A stretch of 64,000 nucleotides of DNA from Pseudocitrobacter corydidari (GTDB lineage: Bacteria; Pseudomonadota; Gammaproteobacteria; Enterobacterales; Enterobacteriaceae), in the NCBI RefSeq assembly GCF_021172065.1, contig NZ_CP087880.1, forward strand, positions 3,820,583 to 3,884,582. The letters are read 5' to 3'. Each line of letters starts with the position of its first letter. Within the stretch, counting starts at the first letter, position 1. The notes under the pieces are model-generated. The model saw only the letters and a list, made by a program, of their open reading frames with translations, made no database searches and had not been told where the DNA came from. Positions 33,197 through 42,318 of the stretch are shown piece after piece. The position numbers were made by a program, and so were the translations under genes.

Positions 33197-33895
33197 TTAG
33201 TTGCGTGACATAAACAGACGCAGCACATACCAGAACATCGTGGCGATGGACGCAAACAGATGCAGCGCCGCCCCCGCAGGGCGGTTGGTTGGATAGTGGT
33301 GAATGATGTTAGACGTATCGTACAGAATGAACCCTGCGCACAGCAGCACCATCGCGGCACTGAACCAAATGCCAAGAGAGAACCCGAGTATCACGCTCGC
33401 CACAATAGCGCCCAGCGCGATAAAGCTCGCCATCGTCAAAAAAGAGCGCATAAAAGAAAAGTCTTTACGCGTGGTGAAGGCGGTAAAGGTCAGGCCGCAC
33501 ACCAGCAGCAACGTAGTAATCGCAGCGGATGGGATGATGTCCGGGTTGATGTATCTGGCCATGGTGAGCAACGGCGCGAAGATTAACGCTTCAGCGAGCA
33601 CGTAAATCCCAAGACCAATCTGCTGGGTATTGTCTGATGCCACGTTATCGGCGAGACGCGTCGCCAGCATGCTCACCAGCATAAACGCCCCCAGTATCAC
33701 CAGCCAGCCATAACGACCGCCCGCGGCCAGTTTTGCCAGCATCATCTCGCCCACGCCCTGATTCATAAACACTGCGCTCAGCAAAATAAAGCCCAGCACC
33801 GAAACGGCAAGGTGAATGTAGGTTTGGCGAATAAACGTGGCGCGGTCAGTCTGACGAGCAGATTGCGGGCCTTCAAATAACGGTTTAAATGACAT
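33197..33895 (-). CDS. Bax-inhibitor-1/YccA family inner-membrane protein
   Basis: A 232-residue integral membrane protein with seven hydrophobic segments, from TYIHLAVSVLGFILLSAVFM to LHLFASIATMFWYVLRLFM. The family segment GFILYDTSNIIHHYP, with conserved Asp, precedes the last helix. This is the BI-1 (TMBIM/YbhL/YccA) superfamily, whose better studied members are calcium-leak channels or modulators of membrane proteases. Which E. coli paralogue is closest cannot be decided by eye, though the overall look is YbhL/YccA-like. It lies next to the atp operon in the same orientation but is separated from it by the atp terminator region. Confidence 0.8.
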   Translation of the reverse strand: MSFKPLFEGPQSARQTDRATFIRQTYIHLAVSVLGFILLSAVFMNQGVGEMMLAKLAAGGRYGWLVILGAFMLVSMLATRLADNVASDNTQQIGLGIYVLAEALIFAPLLTMARYINPDIIPSAAITTLLLVCGLTFTAFTTRKDFSFMRSFLTMASFIALGAIVASVILGFSLGIWFSAAMVLLCAGFILYDTSNIIHHYPTNRPAGAALHLFASIATMFWYVLRLFMSRN

Positions 33896-34041
33896 GCTAA
33901 TGATCCCTCATATAGTTACAGCTGTAATAGTTACATGCGAGACAAAATAGCACTGCGTCGAGAGGGTGACAATTAGCGTTGAAGGGATCGGCTAACTTTT
34001 TGAATATTAATAAATATCATGTATGTGATGGGTCACAATCA

Positions 34042-34078
34042 TAAAAAAAGCCAGCCTGGAAACCAGACTGGCTTTTTG
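34042..34078 (-). terminator. Rho-independent terminator of the atp operon
   Basis: On the minus strand AAAAAGCCAGTCTGG-TTT-CCAGGCTGGC is followed by seven T residues, 17 bp after the atpC stop. The stem has one G-U/mismatch position. Confidence 0.92.
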
Positions 34079-34094
34079 ACTTTTCAAGCCGGTG

Positions 34095-34514
34095 TTACAT
34101 CGCTTTCTTGGTCAGCTCGATAACGCGCAGCTGCGCGATCGCTTTGGCCAGTTCCGCAGACGCCTGAGCGTAATCCACGTCGCCGTGAGAGCTCTTGATG
34201 TGCTCTTCCGCTTTGCGTTTCGCTTCCAGGGCTCGCGCTTCGTCGAGATCCTGGCCACGAATGGCGGTATCAGCCAGAACGGTCGTGCTACCAGGCTGCA
34301 CTTCAAGAATGCCGCCAGACAGGTAGATAAACTCTTCATGACCGTGCTGTTTCACGATGCGGATCATACCAGGCTTAATGGCGGTGAGCAGCGGGGCGTG
34401 ACCCGGGTAAATACCCAGTTCACCTTCGCTACCCGTTACCTGGATTTTCTCGACCAGACCAGAGAACATTTGTTGCTCTGCACTGACGACGTCCAGGTGG
34501 TAAGTCATTGCCAT
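34095..34514 (-). CDS. atpC: ATP synthase F1 epsilon subunit
   Basis: A 139-residue central-stalk subunit that couples rotor movement to catalysis and inhibits ATP hydrolysis. An N-terminal beta-sandwich (YHLDVVSAEQQMFSGLVEKI, then GELGIYPGHAPLLTAIKPG) is followed by the C-terminal helical hairpin (EARALEAKRKAEEHIK, AKAIAQLRVIEL). It is the last gene of the operon, 20 bp after atpD. Confidence 0.98.
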   Translation of the reverse strand: MAMTYHLDVVSAEQQMFSGLVEKIQVTGSEGELGIYPGHAPLLTAIKPGMIRIVKQHGHEEFIYLSGGILEVQPGSTTVLADTAIRGQDLDEARALEAKRKAEEHIKSSHGDVDYAQASAELAKAIAQLRVIELTKKAM

Positions 34515-34534
34515 ATCACCCTCCGATTAAGGCG

Positions 34535-35917
34535 TTAAAGTTTTTTGGCTTTTTCCACGGCTTCGTCGATGGAACCGACCATGTAGAACGCCTGCTCTGG
34601 CAGGTGATCGTATTCGCCGTCCATGATGCCTTTAAAGCCACGGATGGTGTCTTTCAGAGAAACGTATTTACCCGGAGAACCGGTGAATACTTCCGCTACG
34701 AAGAACGGCTGGGACAGGAAGCGCTGAATTTTACGTGCGCGTGCTACCACCAGTTTATCTTCTTCAGACAGTTCATCCATACCCAGGATGGCGATGATGT
34801 CTTTCAGTTCCTGATAACGCTGCAGGATGGACTGAACGCCACGCGCAGTGTCGTAGTGTTCCTGACCAACAACCAGCGGGTCCAGCTGACGGCTGGTGGA
34901 GTCCAGCGGGTCAACGGCTGGGTAGATACCCAGAGACGCGATCTGACGGCTCAGTACCACGGTTGCGTCTAAGTGCGCAAAGGTGGTTGCTGGGGATGGG
35001 TCAGTCAAGTCATCCGCAGGTACGTATACCGCCTGTACGGAGGTGATAGAACCGGTTTTGGTGGAGGTGATACGTTCCTGAAGAACACCCATCTCTTCCG
35101 CCAGGGTCGGCTGATAACCTACCGCTGAAGGCATACGACCCAGCAGTGCGGATACTTCCGTACCGGCCAGGGTATAACGATAGATGTTATCGACGAACAG
35201 CAGTACGTCACGGCCTTCGTCACGGAATTTCTCAGCCATGGTCAGGCCGGTCAGTGCAACGCGCAGACGGTTTCCCGGCGGCTCGTTCATCTGGCCATAC
35301 ACCAGGGATACTTTATCGATAACGTTGGATTCGGTCATTTCGTGGTAGAAGTCGTTACCCTCACGAGTACGTTCACCTACGCCCGCAAACACAGAGTAAC
35401 CGGAGTGCTCGATCGCGATGTTACGAATAAGCTCCATCATGTTTACGGTTTTACCTACACCCGCACCACCGAACAGACCGACTTTACCGCCCTTAGCGAA
35501 CGGACACATCAGGTCGATTACTTTGATACCGGTTTCCAGCAGTTCCTGAGAGTTTGACAGCTCTTCATAGGACGGTGCTGCGCGGTGGATAGCCCAACGC
35601 TCTTCTTCACCGATGTCGCCTTTCATGTCAACCGGTTGACCCAGTACGTTCATGATACGACCCAGTGTTGCTTTACCTACCGGGACTTCGATCGGGTGCT
35701 CGAGGTCTTTTACATCCAGACCACGGCGCAGGCCGTCAGAAGAACCCATTGCGATGGTACGCACGATACCGCCGCCGAGCTGCTGCTGAACTTCCAGCAC
35801 CAGCACTTCATTACCATTCTGTACCTCAAGAGCTTCGTACACGCGCGGTACGGCATCCTGAGGGAATTCGACGTCAACTACGGCGCCGATTACCTGGACA
35901 ATTTTTCCAGTAGCCAT
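34535..35917 (-). CDS. atpD: ATP synthase F1 beta subunit
   Basis: The 460-residue catalytic subunit. The P-loop is GGAGVGKTVN near residues 149-158, the catalytic glutamate lies in GVGERTREGNDFYHEM, and the DELSEED motif is present as DELSEEDKLVV near 380. The family signature PAVDPLDSTS is also present. The gene follows atpG by 26 bp. Confidence 0.99.
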   Translation of the reverse strand: MATGKIVQVIGAVVDVEFPQDAVPRVYEALEVQNGNEVLVLEVQQQLGGGIVRTIAMGSSDGLRRGLDVKDLEHPIEVPVGKATLGRIMNVLGQPVDMKGDIGEEERWAIHRAAPSYEELSNSQELLETGIKVIDLMCPFAKGGKVGLFGGAGVGKTVNMMELIRNIAIEHSGYSVFAGVGERTREGNDFYHEMTESNVIDKVSLVYGQMNEPPGNRLRVALTGLTMAEKFRDEGRDVLLFVDNIYRYTLAGTEVSALLGRMPSAVGYQPTLAEEMGVLQERITSTKTGSITSVQAVYVPADDLTDPSPATTFAHLDATVVLSRQIASLGIYPAVDPLDSTSRQLDPLVVGQEHYDTARGVQSILQRYQELKDIIAILGMDELSEEDKLVVARARKIQRFLSQPFFVAEVFTGSPGKYVSLKDTIRGFKGIMDGEYDHLPEQAFYMVGSIDEAVEKAKKL

Positions 35918-35943
35918 CTTGAATCCTCTACGAATTAACCTGG

Positions 35944-36807
35944 TTATACCGCGGATGCACCACCGACGATCTCGGTGAGTTCCTGAGTAATGCTGGCCTG
36001 ACGAGCTTTGTTGTATACCAACTGCAGCTCTTTGATCAGGCTGCCGCCATTGTCGGTCGCGGCTTTCATCGCCACCATACGTGCGGCCTGCTCGCTGGCC
36101 AGGTTTTCTACAACACCTTGATAAACCTGAGACTCTACGTAGCGGCGCAGGAGGGTATCCAGCAGCGCTTTCGGATCGGGTTCATACAGGTAATCCCAGG
36201 ATTTACGCTTCAGATCCTCATCTTCTGACGCAGGCAGCGGCAGCAGCTGAGTGATGGTAGGAACCTGAGACATGGTGTTGATAAATTTGTTGTTTACAAT
36301 ATAAAGCTTGTCCAGACGGCCTTCATCGTAAGCCTGCAACATCACTTTTACCGGGCCGATCAGTTCGGACAGGGAAGGGTTATCCCCCATGCCAGTGACC
36401 TGCGCGACGATGTTACCGCCAACGGAATTGAAGAAAGAGACGCCTTTAGAGCCGATCATTGCGATATCGCACTGAACGCCTTTATCAGACCAACCTTTCA
36501 TTTCCGCCAGAATTTTTTTGAACAGGTTAATGTTCAAGCCACCACACAGACCACGGTCTGTCGACACCACCAGGTAGCCCACGCGTTTAACGTCGCGTTC
36601 TTCCAGGTACGGGTGCTTATATTCCAGATTACCGTTTGCAAGGTGACCAATCACTTTGCGCATGGTTTCTGCATAAGGACGGCTGGCCGCCATACGTTCC
36701 TGCGATTTACGCATTTTGGAAGCGGCGACCATTTCCATCGCTTTAGTGATCTTCTGCGTGTTCTGGACGCTTGCGATCTTACTACGTATCTCTTTTGCGC
36801 CGGCCAT
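35944..36807 (-). CDS. atpG: ATP synthase F1 gamma subunit
   Basis: The 287-residue rotor shaft. The long N-terminal helix (AKEIRSKIASVQNTQKITKA then MEMVAASKM) and the C-terminal helix ending ARQASITQELTEIVGGASAV form the coiled coil inside the alpha3beta3 ring. The central DRGLCGGLNINLFK motif is conserved. It lies 50 bp after atpA. Confidence 0.98.
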   Translation of the reverse strand: MAGAKEIRSKIASVQNTQKITKAMEMVAASKMRKSQERMAASRPYAETMRKVIGHLANGNLEYKHPYLEERDVKRVGYLVVSTDRGLCGGLNINLFKKILAEMKGWSDKGVQCDIAMIGSKGVSFFNSVGGNIVAQVTGMGDNPSLSELIGPVKVMLQAYDEGRLDKLYIVNNKFINTMSQVPTITQLLPLPASEDEDLKRKSWDYLYEPDPKALLDTLLRRYVESQVYQGVVENLASEQAARMVAMKAATDNGGSLIKELQLVYNKARQASITQELTEIVGGASAV

Positions 36808-36857
36808 GAGCTTCTCCTCAATGCCTTGCGGCCTGCCTTAGGGCAGGCCACCAGACG

Positions 36858-38399
36858 TTACCAGGATTGGGTTGCTTTGAAGGAATCGAGGATGCCTTTC
36901 AGCTTGCCTTCGATTTCGTCGTTATAGCCACCGGACTGGTTGATCTCTTGCATCAGTGGAGCGTGATCACGGTCGACGTAAGCCAGCAGAGCGGCTTCGA
37001 AGCTACCGATTTTCGACAATTCAACATCTGCCAGGTAACCACGTTCTGCTGCGAACAGAACCAGAGACTGCTGCGCAACGGACATCGGCGCATACTGTTT
37101 CTGTTTCAGCAGTTCGGTCACTTTCTGACCGTGGTCAAGCTGCTTACGGGTTGCATCGTCAAGGTCGGATGCAAACTGAGAGAACGCCGCCAGTTCACGA
37201 TACTGCGCCAGCGCGGTACGAATACCACCGGACAGTTTTTTCATGATCTTGGTCTGCGCTGCACCACCTACACGGGATACGGAGATACCCGGGTTAACCG
37301 CAGGACGAATACCGGCGTTAAACAGGTTGGTTTCCAGGAAGATCTGACCATCGGTAATGGAGATTACGTTAGTCGGAACGAACGCAGAAACGTCACCCGC
37401 CTGAGTTTCGATAATCGGCAGAGCGGTCAGAGAACCGGTTTTCCCTTTCACTTCACCTTTGGTGAAGGCTTCAACGTATTCGGCGTTAACACGCGCAGCA
37501 CGCTCCAGCAGACGGGAGTGCAGGTAGAATACGTCGCCCGGGAATGCTTCACGTCCTGGCGGACGACGGAGCAGCAGGGAGATCTGACGGTATGCGACAG
37601 CCTGTTTAGACAGGTCATCATAAATGATCAGCGCATCTTCACCACGGTCACGGAAGTATTCGCCCATTGCGCAACCGGCATACGGCGCCAGGTATTGCAG
37701 TGCAGCGGATTCAGACGCGGTTGCCACAACAACGATGGTGTTAGCCAGCGCGCCGTGTTCTTCCAGTTTACGTACCACGTTAGAGATGGTGGACGCTTTC
37801 TGGCCGATAGCAACGTAGACACATTTGATACCGGAATCACGCTGGTTGATGATGGCATCGATTGCCAGCGCAGTTTTACCGGTCTGACGGTCACCGATGA
37901 TCAGTTCACGCTGACCACGACCGATTGGGATCATGGCATCAACGGACTTATAACCAGTCTGTACTGGCTGATCAACGGACTGACGTTCGATAACGCCCGG
38001 CGCGATAGCTTCAACAGCGGAGAAGCCGTCGTTATCCAGCGCACCTTTACCGTCGATTGGCGCACCCAGGGTGTTAACCACACGACCCAGCAGGCCACGG
38101 CCAACCGGAACTTCCAGGATACGACCAGTACACTTAACTTTCATGCCTTCGGCAAGGTCAGCATACGGACCCATTACTACTGCACCAACAGAGTCGCGCT
38201 CCAGGTTCAGTGCGATAGCGTAACGGTTACCCGGCAGGGAAATCATTTCACCCTGCATACAATCGGCCAGGCCGTGGATGCGGATAACACCGTCACTTAC
38301 AGAAACAATAGTACCTTCGTTGTGAGCTTCACTCACAACACTGAACTGAGCAATGCGCTGCTTGATCAGTTCGCTGATTTCGGTGGAATTCAGTTGCAT
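36858..38399 (-). CDS. atpA: ATP synthase F1 alpha subunit
   Basis: A 513-residue regulatory nucleotide-binding subunit of F1. The P-loop GDRQTGKTA lies near residues 169-177, and the alpha/beta signature PAVNPGISVSRVGG near 363 includes the arginine finger Arg376. The N-terminus MQLNSTEISELIKQRIAQF binds the delta subunit. A 559-codon open frame on the opposite strand is only a codon-bias shadow. Confidence 0.99.
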   Translation of the reverse strand: MQLNSTEISELIKQRIAQFSVVSEAHNEGTIVSVSDGVIRIHGLADCMQGEMISLPGNRYAIALNLERDSVGAVVMGPYADLAEGMKVKCTGRILEVPVGRGLLGRVVNTLGAPIDGKGALDNDGFSAVEAIAPGVIERQSVDQPVQTGYKSVDAMIPIGRGQRELIIGDRQTGKTALAIDAIINQRDSGIKCVYVAIGQKASTISNVVRKLEEHGALANTIVVVATASESAALQYLAPYAGCAMGEYFRDRGEDALIIYDDLSKQAVAYRQISLLLRRPPGREAFPGDVFYLHSRLLERAARVNAEYVEAFTKGEVKGKTGSLTALPIIETQAGDVSAFVPTNVISITDGQIFLETNLFNAGIRPAVNPGISVSRVGGAAQTKIMKKLSGGIRTALAQYRELAAFSQFASDLDDATRKQLDHGQKVTELLKQKQYAPMSVAQQSLVLFAAERGYLADVELSKIGSFEAALLAYVDRDHAPLMQEINQSGGYNDEIEGKLKGILDSFKATQSW

Positions 38400-38411
38400 G
38401 CTCCAGTCCCC

Positions 38412-38945
38412 TTAAGACTGCAAGACGTCTGCAAGGCGTTCAAGACGGCCGCGTACGCTGCCATCAATGACCATATCACCCGAGCGGATGATAATGCCTG
38501 CCATTACAGACTTATCGATATTGCAATTCAGCTTCACTTTGCGTGACAGACGTTTTTCCATCGCTGTGCTGATTTTCGCAAGCTGTTCTTCACTCAGTGC
38601 TGTCGCGGAAGTCACTTCGACTTCGGCAACCGCCTCGCTGGCGGCACGTAAATGAATGAACTGCTCGAGAACATCCGGGAGCACACGCAGACGACCATTT
38701 TCAGCCATAACCTTAATCAGGTTCTGGCCGTTTTCGTCCAGTTGCTCACCACAGACGGCGATAAACGACTTAGCGAGCGTTTCCGGCGCCATCGCGCCAG
38801 ACAGAAGCTCTGCCATTTGTTCGTTTTTCGTCACTTCAGCGGTAAACGCCAGCATGTCCTGCCAGCGCTCTACACTGTTGTGTTCGACGGCAAAGTCAAA
38901 AGCTGCTTTGGCGTAGGGGCGAGCTACAGTAACAAATTCAGACAT
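38412..38945 (-). CDS. atpH: ATP synthase F1 delta subunit
   Basis: A 177-residue peripheral-stalk subunit joining F1 alpha to the b dimer. The N-terminal helical bundle is FVTVARPYAKAAFDFAVEHN and the C-terminal domain includes LSRKVKLNCNIDKSVMAGII, then the IRSGDMVIDGSVRGRLERL family signature. It is separated from atpF by 14 bp and from atpA by 12 bp. Confidence 0.98.
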   Translation of the reverse strand: MSEFVTVARPYAKAAFDFAVEHNSVERWQDMLAFTAEVTKNEQMAELLSGAMAPETLAKSFIAVCGEQLDENGQNLIKVMAENGRLRVLPDVLEQFIHLRAASEAVAEVEVTSATALSEEQLAKISTAMEKRLSRKVKLNCNIDKSVMAGIIIRSGDMVIDGSVRGRLERLADVLQS

Positions 38946-38959
38946 CAGCCCCTCCCTCC

Positions 38960-39430
38960 TTACAGTTCAGCGACAAGTTTGTCCACGATGTCGCTGTTAG
39001 CAGCTTCATCCACGGAACGTTCGATGATCTTCTCGGCGCCAGCAACAGCCAGGATAGCAACTTGCTTACGCAGTTCTTCGCGAGCACGTTTACGCTCAGC
39101 GTCGATTTCCGCCTGAGCCTGCGCCACGATTTTAGTACGTTCCTGTTCTGCTTCAGCTTTCACTTCGTCCAGGATCTGGGCGCGACGTTTGTTCGCCTGC
39201 TCAATGATAACCTGGGCTTCCGCTTTCGCTTTTTTCAGCTGGTCGGTCGCGTTGGCCTGTGCAAGGTCCAAATCCTTTTTAGCTCGTTCAGCAGAAGCAA
39301 GACCGTCAGCAATCTCTTTTTGACGTTTTTCGATGGCAGCCATTAACGGCGGCCATACGTACTTCATGCAGAACAGAACGAACAGGACAAACGCGATGGC
39401 CTGGCCGAGGATTGTTGCGTTAAGATTCAC
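38960..39430 (-). CDS. atpF: ATP synthase Fo subunit b
   Basis: A 156-residue stator subunit with a GTG start. A single N-terminal membrane helix (ILGQAIAFVLFVLFCMKYVW) is followed by a long charged helix of about 120 residues (KAKAEAQVIIEQANKRRAQI and onward) that dimerises as a right-handed coiled coil and binds delta at its end. Length equals the E. coli subunit. Confidence 0.98.
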   Translation of the reverse strand: MNLNATILGQAIAFVLFVLFCMKYVWPPLMAAIEKRQKEIADGLASAERAKKDLDLAQANATDQLKKAKAEAQVIIEQANKRRAQILDEVKAEAEQERTKIVAQAQAEIDAERKRAREELRKQVAILAVAGAEKIIERSVDEAANSDIVDKLVAEL

Positions 39431-39491
39431 AGCACAATGCCTCTTATCTAGTTAACGTTCTGATATTGCTTACTAATTCAAGCAACGCTTA

Positions 39492-39731
<240 letters not shown>

Positions 39732-39777
39732 GACAGTCTCCAGTTTGTTTCAGTTAAAACGTAGTAGTGTTGGTAAA
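39732..39777 (-). promoter_or_regulatory. atpE translational enhancer
   Basis: The U/A-rich leader (with GTTTTAACTGAAACAAACTGG and the GGAG ribosome site just before the ATG; the first 20 bases of this are GTTTTAACTGAAACAAACTG) appears the same as the E. coli atpE leader that boosts translation through S1 binding. Confidence 0.8.
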
Positions 39778-40593
<816 letters not shown>

Positions 40594-40601
40594 GATGCCT
40601 T

Positions 40602-40982
40602 TTACCCTTTGTTGTTAATTACAGCGGGTGCCAGTATCTGAACCACCAGCACCAAAATCCATGTCACGATTAGCGGCAAGAACACCGCCTTCAAAACTGC
40701 CAACGCCACGATCAGCAACACCAGCATCGCCAACACCTTGAACGCTTCGCCAAACGCGAATGTCCATGCGACTCGGCCCTTAGCCGGTGTATGTACCTGG
40801 TGGCGCCAGGCAAAAATCATAAACAACATGTTAGGCAGAAATACTGCCATACCTCCGCACGCGGAGGAAATGCCCCAGAAGGGGTCTTTGAGGCTGAACA
40901 GCAGTCCACTTGCTATTACTGCCAGGAGCTGAATGAACAGAAGCTTACGAGCAACGTTTCGACTCACGAGCGACAATGACAT
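40602..40982 (-). CDS. atpI: AtpI, ATP synthase accessory protein
   Basis: A 126-residue membrane protein with four helices that helps assemble the c-ring but is not essential. It starts MSLSLVSRNVARKLLFIQLL. The ATG at 40982 matches the E. coli length; a GTG lies immediately before it, and the open frame runs further upstream without homology. An AGCAGGAG ribosome site precedes it. It is the first gene of the operon. Confidence 0.95.
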   Translation of the reverse strand: MSLSLVSRNVARKLLFIQLLAVIASGLLFSLKDPFWGISSACGGMAVFLPNMLFMIFAWRHQVHTPAKGRVAWTFAFGEAFKVLAMLVLLIVALAVLKAVFLPLIVTWILVLVVQILAPAVINNKG

Positions 40983-41597
40983 CACGTTATTACTCCTGCT
41001 CCCTTTGAGGTATGCCGCGTGTCGTATAAAACGTTCTTTAAGGCTCGGAGTCAAGCATCAAAAAGCGGTCAAATTATACGGTGACGCCTCGTGATTTCAA
41101 ACAATAAGTAGCAAAAAGGTGAATAAATGTTTAAATTTTTTTCCTCACCTCTATTTTCGCGATTTTTGTGAAAGTGTGAACGATCGAACAAAAGTGCAAA
41201 TACCGCGAAAACGCTGACTACAAAGCGTGCTCCAGATCACATAATAAACATTTTTGATGATGTTCGATTGAGATTAGCCTCAATTCATAACTTGCCAGTG
41301 TTTTGATCTTAAAGGCAATTAGAGACAACTCTTTTCAAAAATGACACACACACCGTAAAAACAGCTTATTGACATTTATAATAAAAATTTAACATTCAAT
41401 TTTCATTCAGCGAATCGACTGCTAGTAAGCTGATATTTTCCACGTTGACTATTTTTATTGTTAACAAAAAGAGCCACGTTAAATGCCCGATACAGTCTAG
41501 TTAAAATGTCGTTAAATGTAACTGAATGTTCCATCGTTTTTGTCGCTTCTTTTTAACAAAATCGAGGTCGGTTTTTTCCGATATTTTTTGATAAAAG
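40983..41597. promoter_or_regulatory. rsmG-atpI intergenic region
   Basis: A 615-bp AT-rich gap carrying the atp operon promoter near its atpI end. No coding frame or RNA gene is recognisable in the remainder, which includes AT-only runs around 41370-41410. The E. coli gap is of similar length. Confidence 0.7.
41073..41100 (-). promoter_or_regulatory. atp operon promoter
   Basis: On the minus strand TTGAAA and a perfect TATAAT are 16 bp apart, about 90 bp before atpI, in the same sequence context as the E. coli atp promoter. Confidence 0.85.
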
Positions 41598-42221
41598 TTA
41601 ACTTTTGTTTGTTCTAATTATCACCAGATGGCGTTCGCCTTCCAGGTGCGGAACACGGAGTTCAACGATATTTTCTACGGAGAATTCAGTCGGTAACTGG
41701 CTGATTTCATCGTCTGGCCTCTGCCCTTTCAGCGCATAGAAGCGGCCATTTTCCGCAGGTAAGTGCTTACACCAGGTCACCATGTCCGTCAGAGACGCAA
41801 ACGCACGGCTGATGACGCCATCAAAAGGCGGCTCTGCGGGGAACTCTTCAACTCGGCTTTGCACCGGCGCGATGTTCTCAAGTTTCAGCTCATGCTGCAC
41901 CTGACGCAGAAAGCGTACACGCTTACCCAGGCTGTCGAGCAGCGTAAAATGAGATTCCGGACGCACGATCGAAAGCGGGATACCCGGCAATCCAGGGCCC
42001 GTACCGACATCAATAAACCGTTGCCCCTGCAAATGCGGCGCAACCACGATGCTGTCCAGAATATGTCGAATTAACATCTCGTTAGGATCGCGCACGGACG
42101 TCAGGTTGTACGCTTTGTTCCATTTGTTCAGCATATCGACATAGGCCACCAGCTGATGTTTCTGGTGATCGGTGAGCGAAATGCCTGCTTCATCCAGCAG
42201 ACGAGAGAGTTTGTTAATCAC
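41598..42221 (-). CDS. rsmG: RsmG, 16S rRNA m7G527 methyltransferase
   Basis: The 207-residue SAM-dependent methyltransferase that makes m7G527 in the 530 loop of 16S rRNA; its loss gives low-level streptomycin resistance. The SAM-binding motif I is FIDVGTGPGLPGIPLSI near residues 70-86, preceded by AYNLTSVRDPNEMLIRHILD. It follows mnmG by about 97 bp, with a REP pair between them. Confidence 0.97.
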   Translation of the reverse strand: MINKLSRLLDEAGISLTDHQKHQLVAYVDMLNKWNKAYNLTSVRDPNEMLIRHILDSIVVAPHLQGQRFIDVGTGPGLPGIPLSIVRPESHFTLLDSLGKRVRFLRQVQHELKLENIAPVQSRVEEFPAEPPFDGVISRAFASLTDMVTWCKHLPAENGRFYALKGQRPDDEISQLPTEFSVENIVELRVPHLEGERHLVIIRTNKS

Positions 42222-42246
42222 GAAAGTTACCTGTTGGGGATAATTT

Positions 42247-42308
42247 GCCGGATGTTAGCGTTATCCGGCTTACGAATTTGTAGGGCGGCTCGCGAAACGC
42301 CGCCGCCC
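42247..42308. repeat. REP-like pair between mnmG and rsmG
   Basis: REP unit GCCGGATGTTAGCG ... TTATCCGGC followed by a GC-rich inverted element (GGGCGGCTCGCGAAACGCCG then CCGCCC). It lies inside the mnmG-rsmG transcription unit. Confidence 0.75.
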
Positions 42309-42318
42309 AAAACCGTTA

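Noticed and set aside
36867..38546. 559-codon open frame on the plus strand opposite atpA and atpH
   Set aside because: It lies fully antisense to the highly conserved atpA/atpH, has no ribosome site or family motif, and is explained by codon bias of the coding strand.
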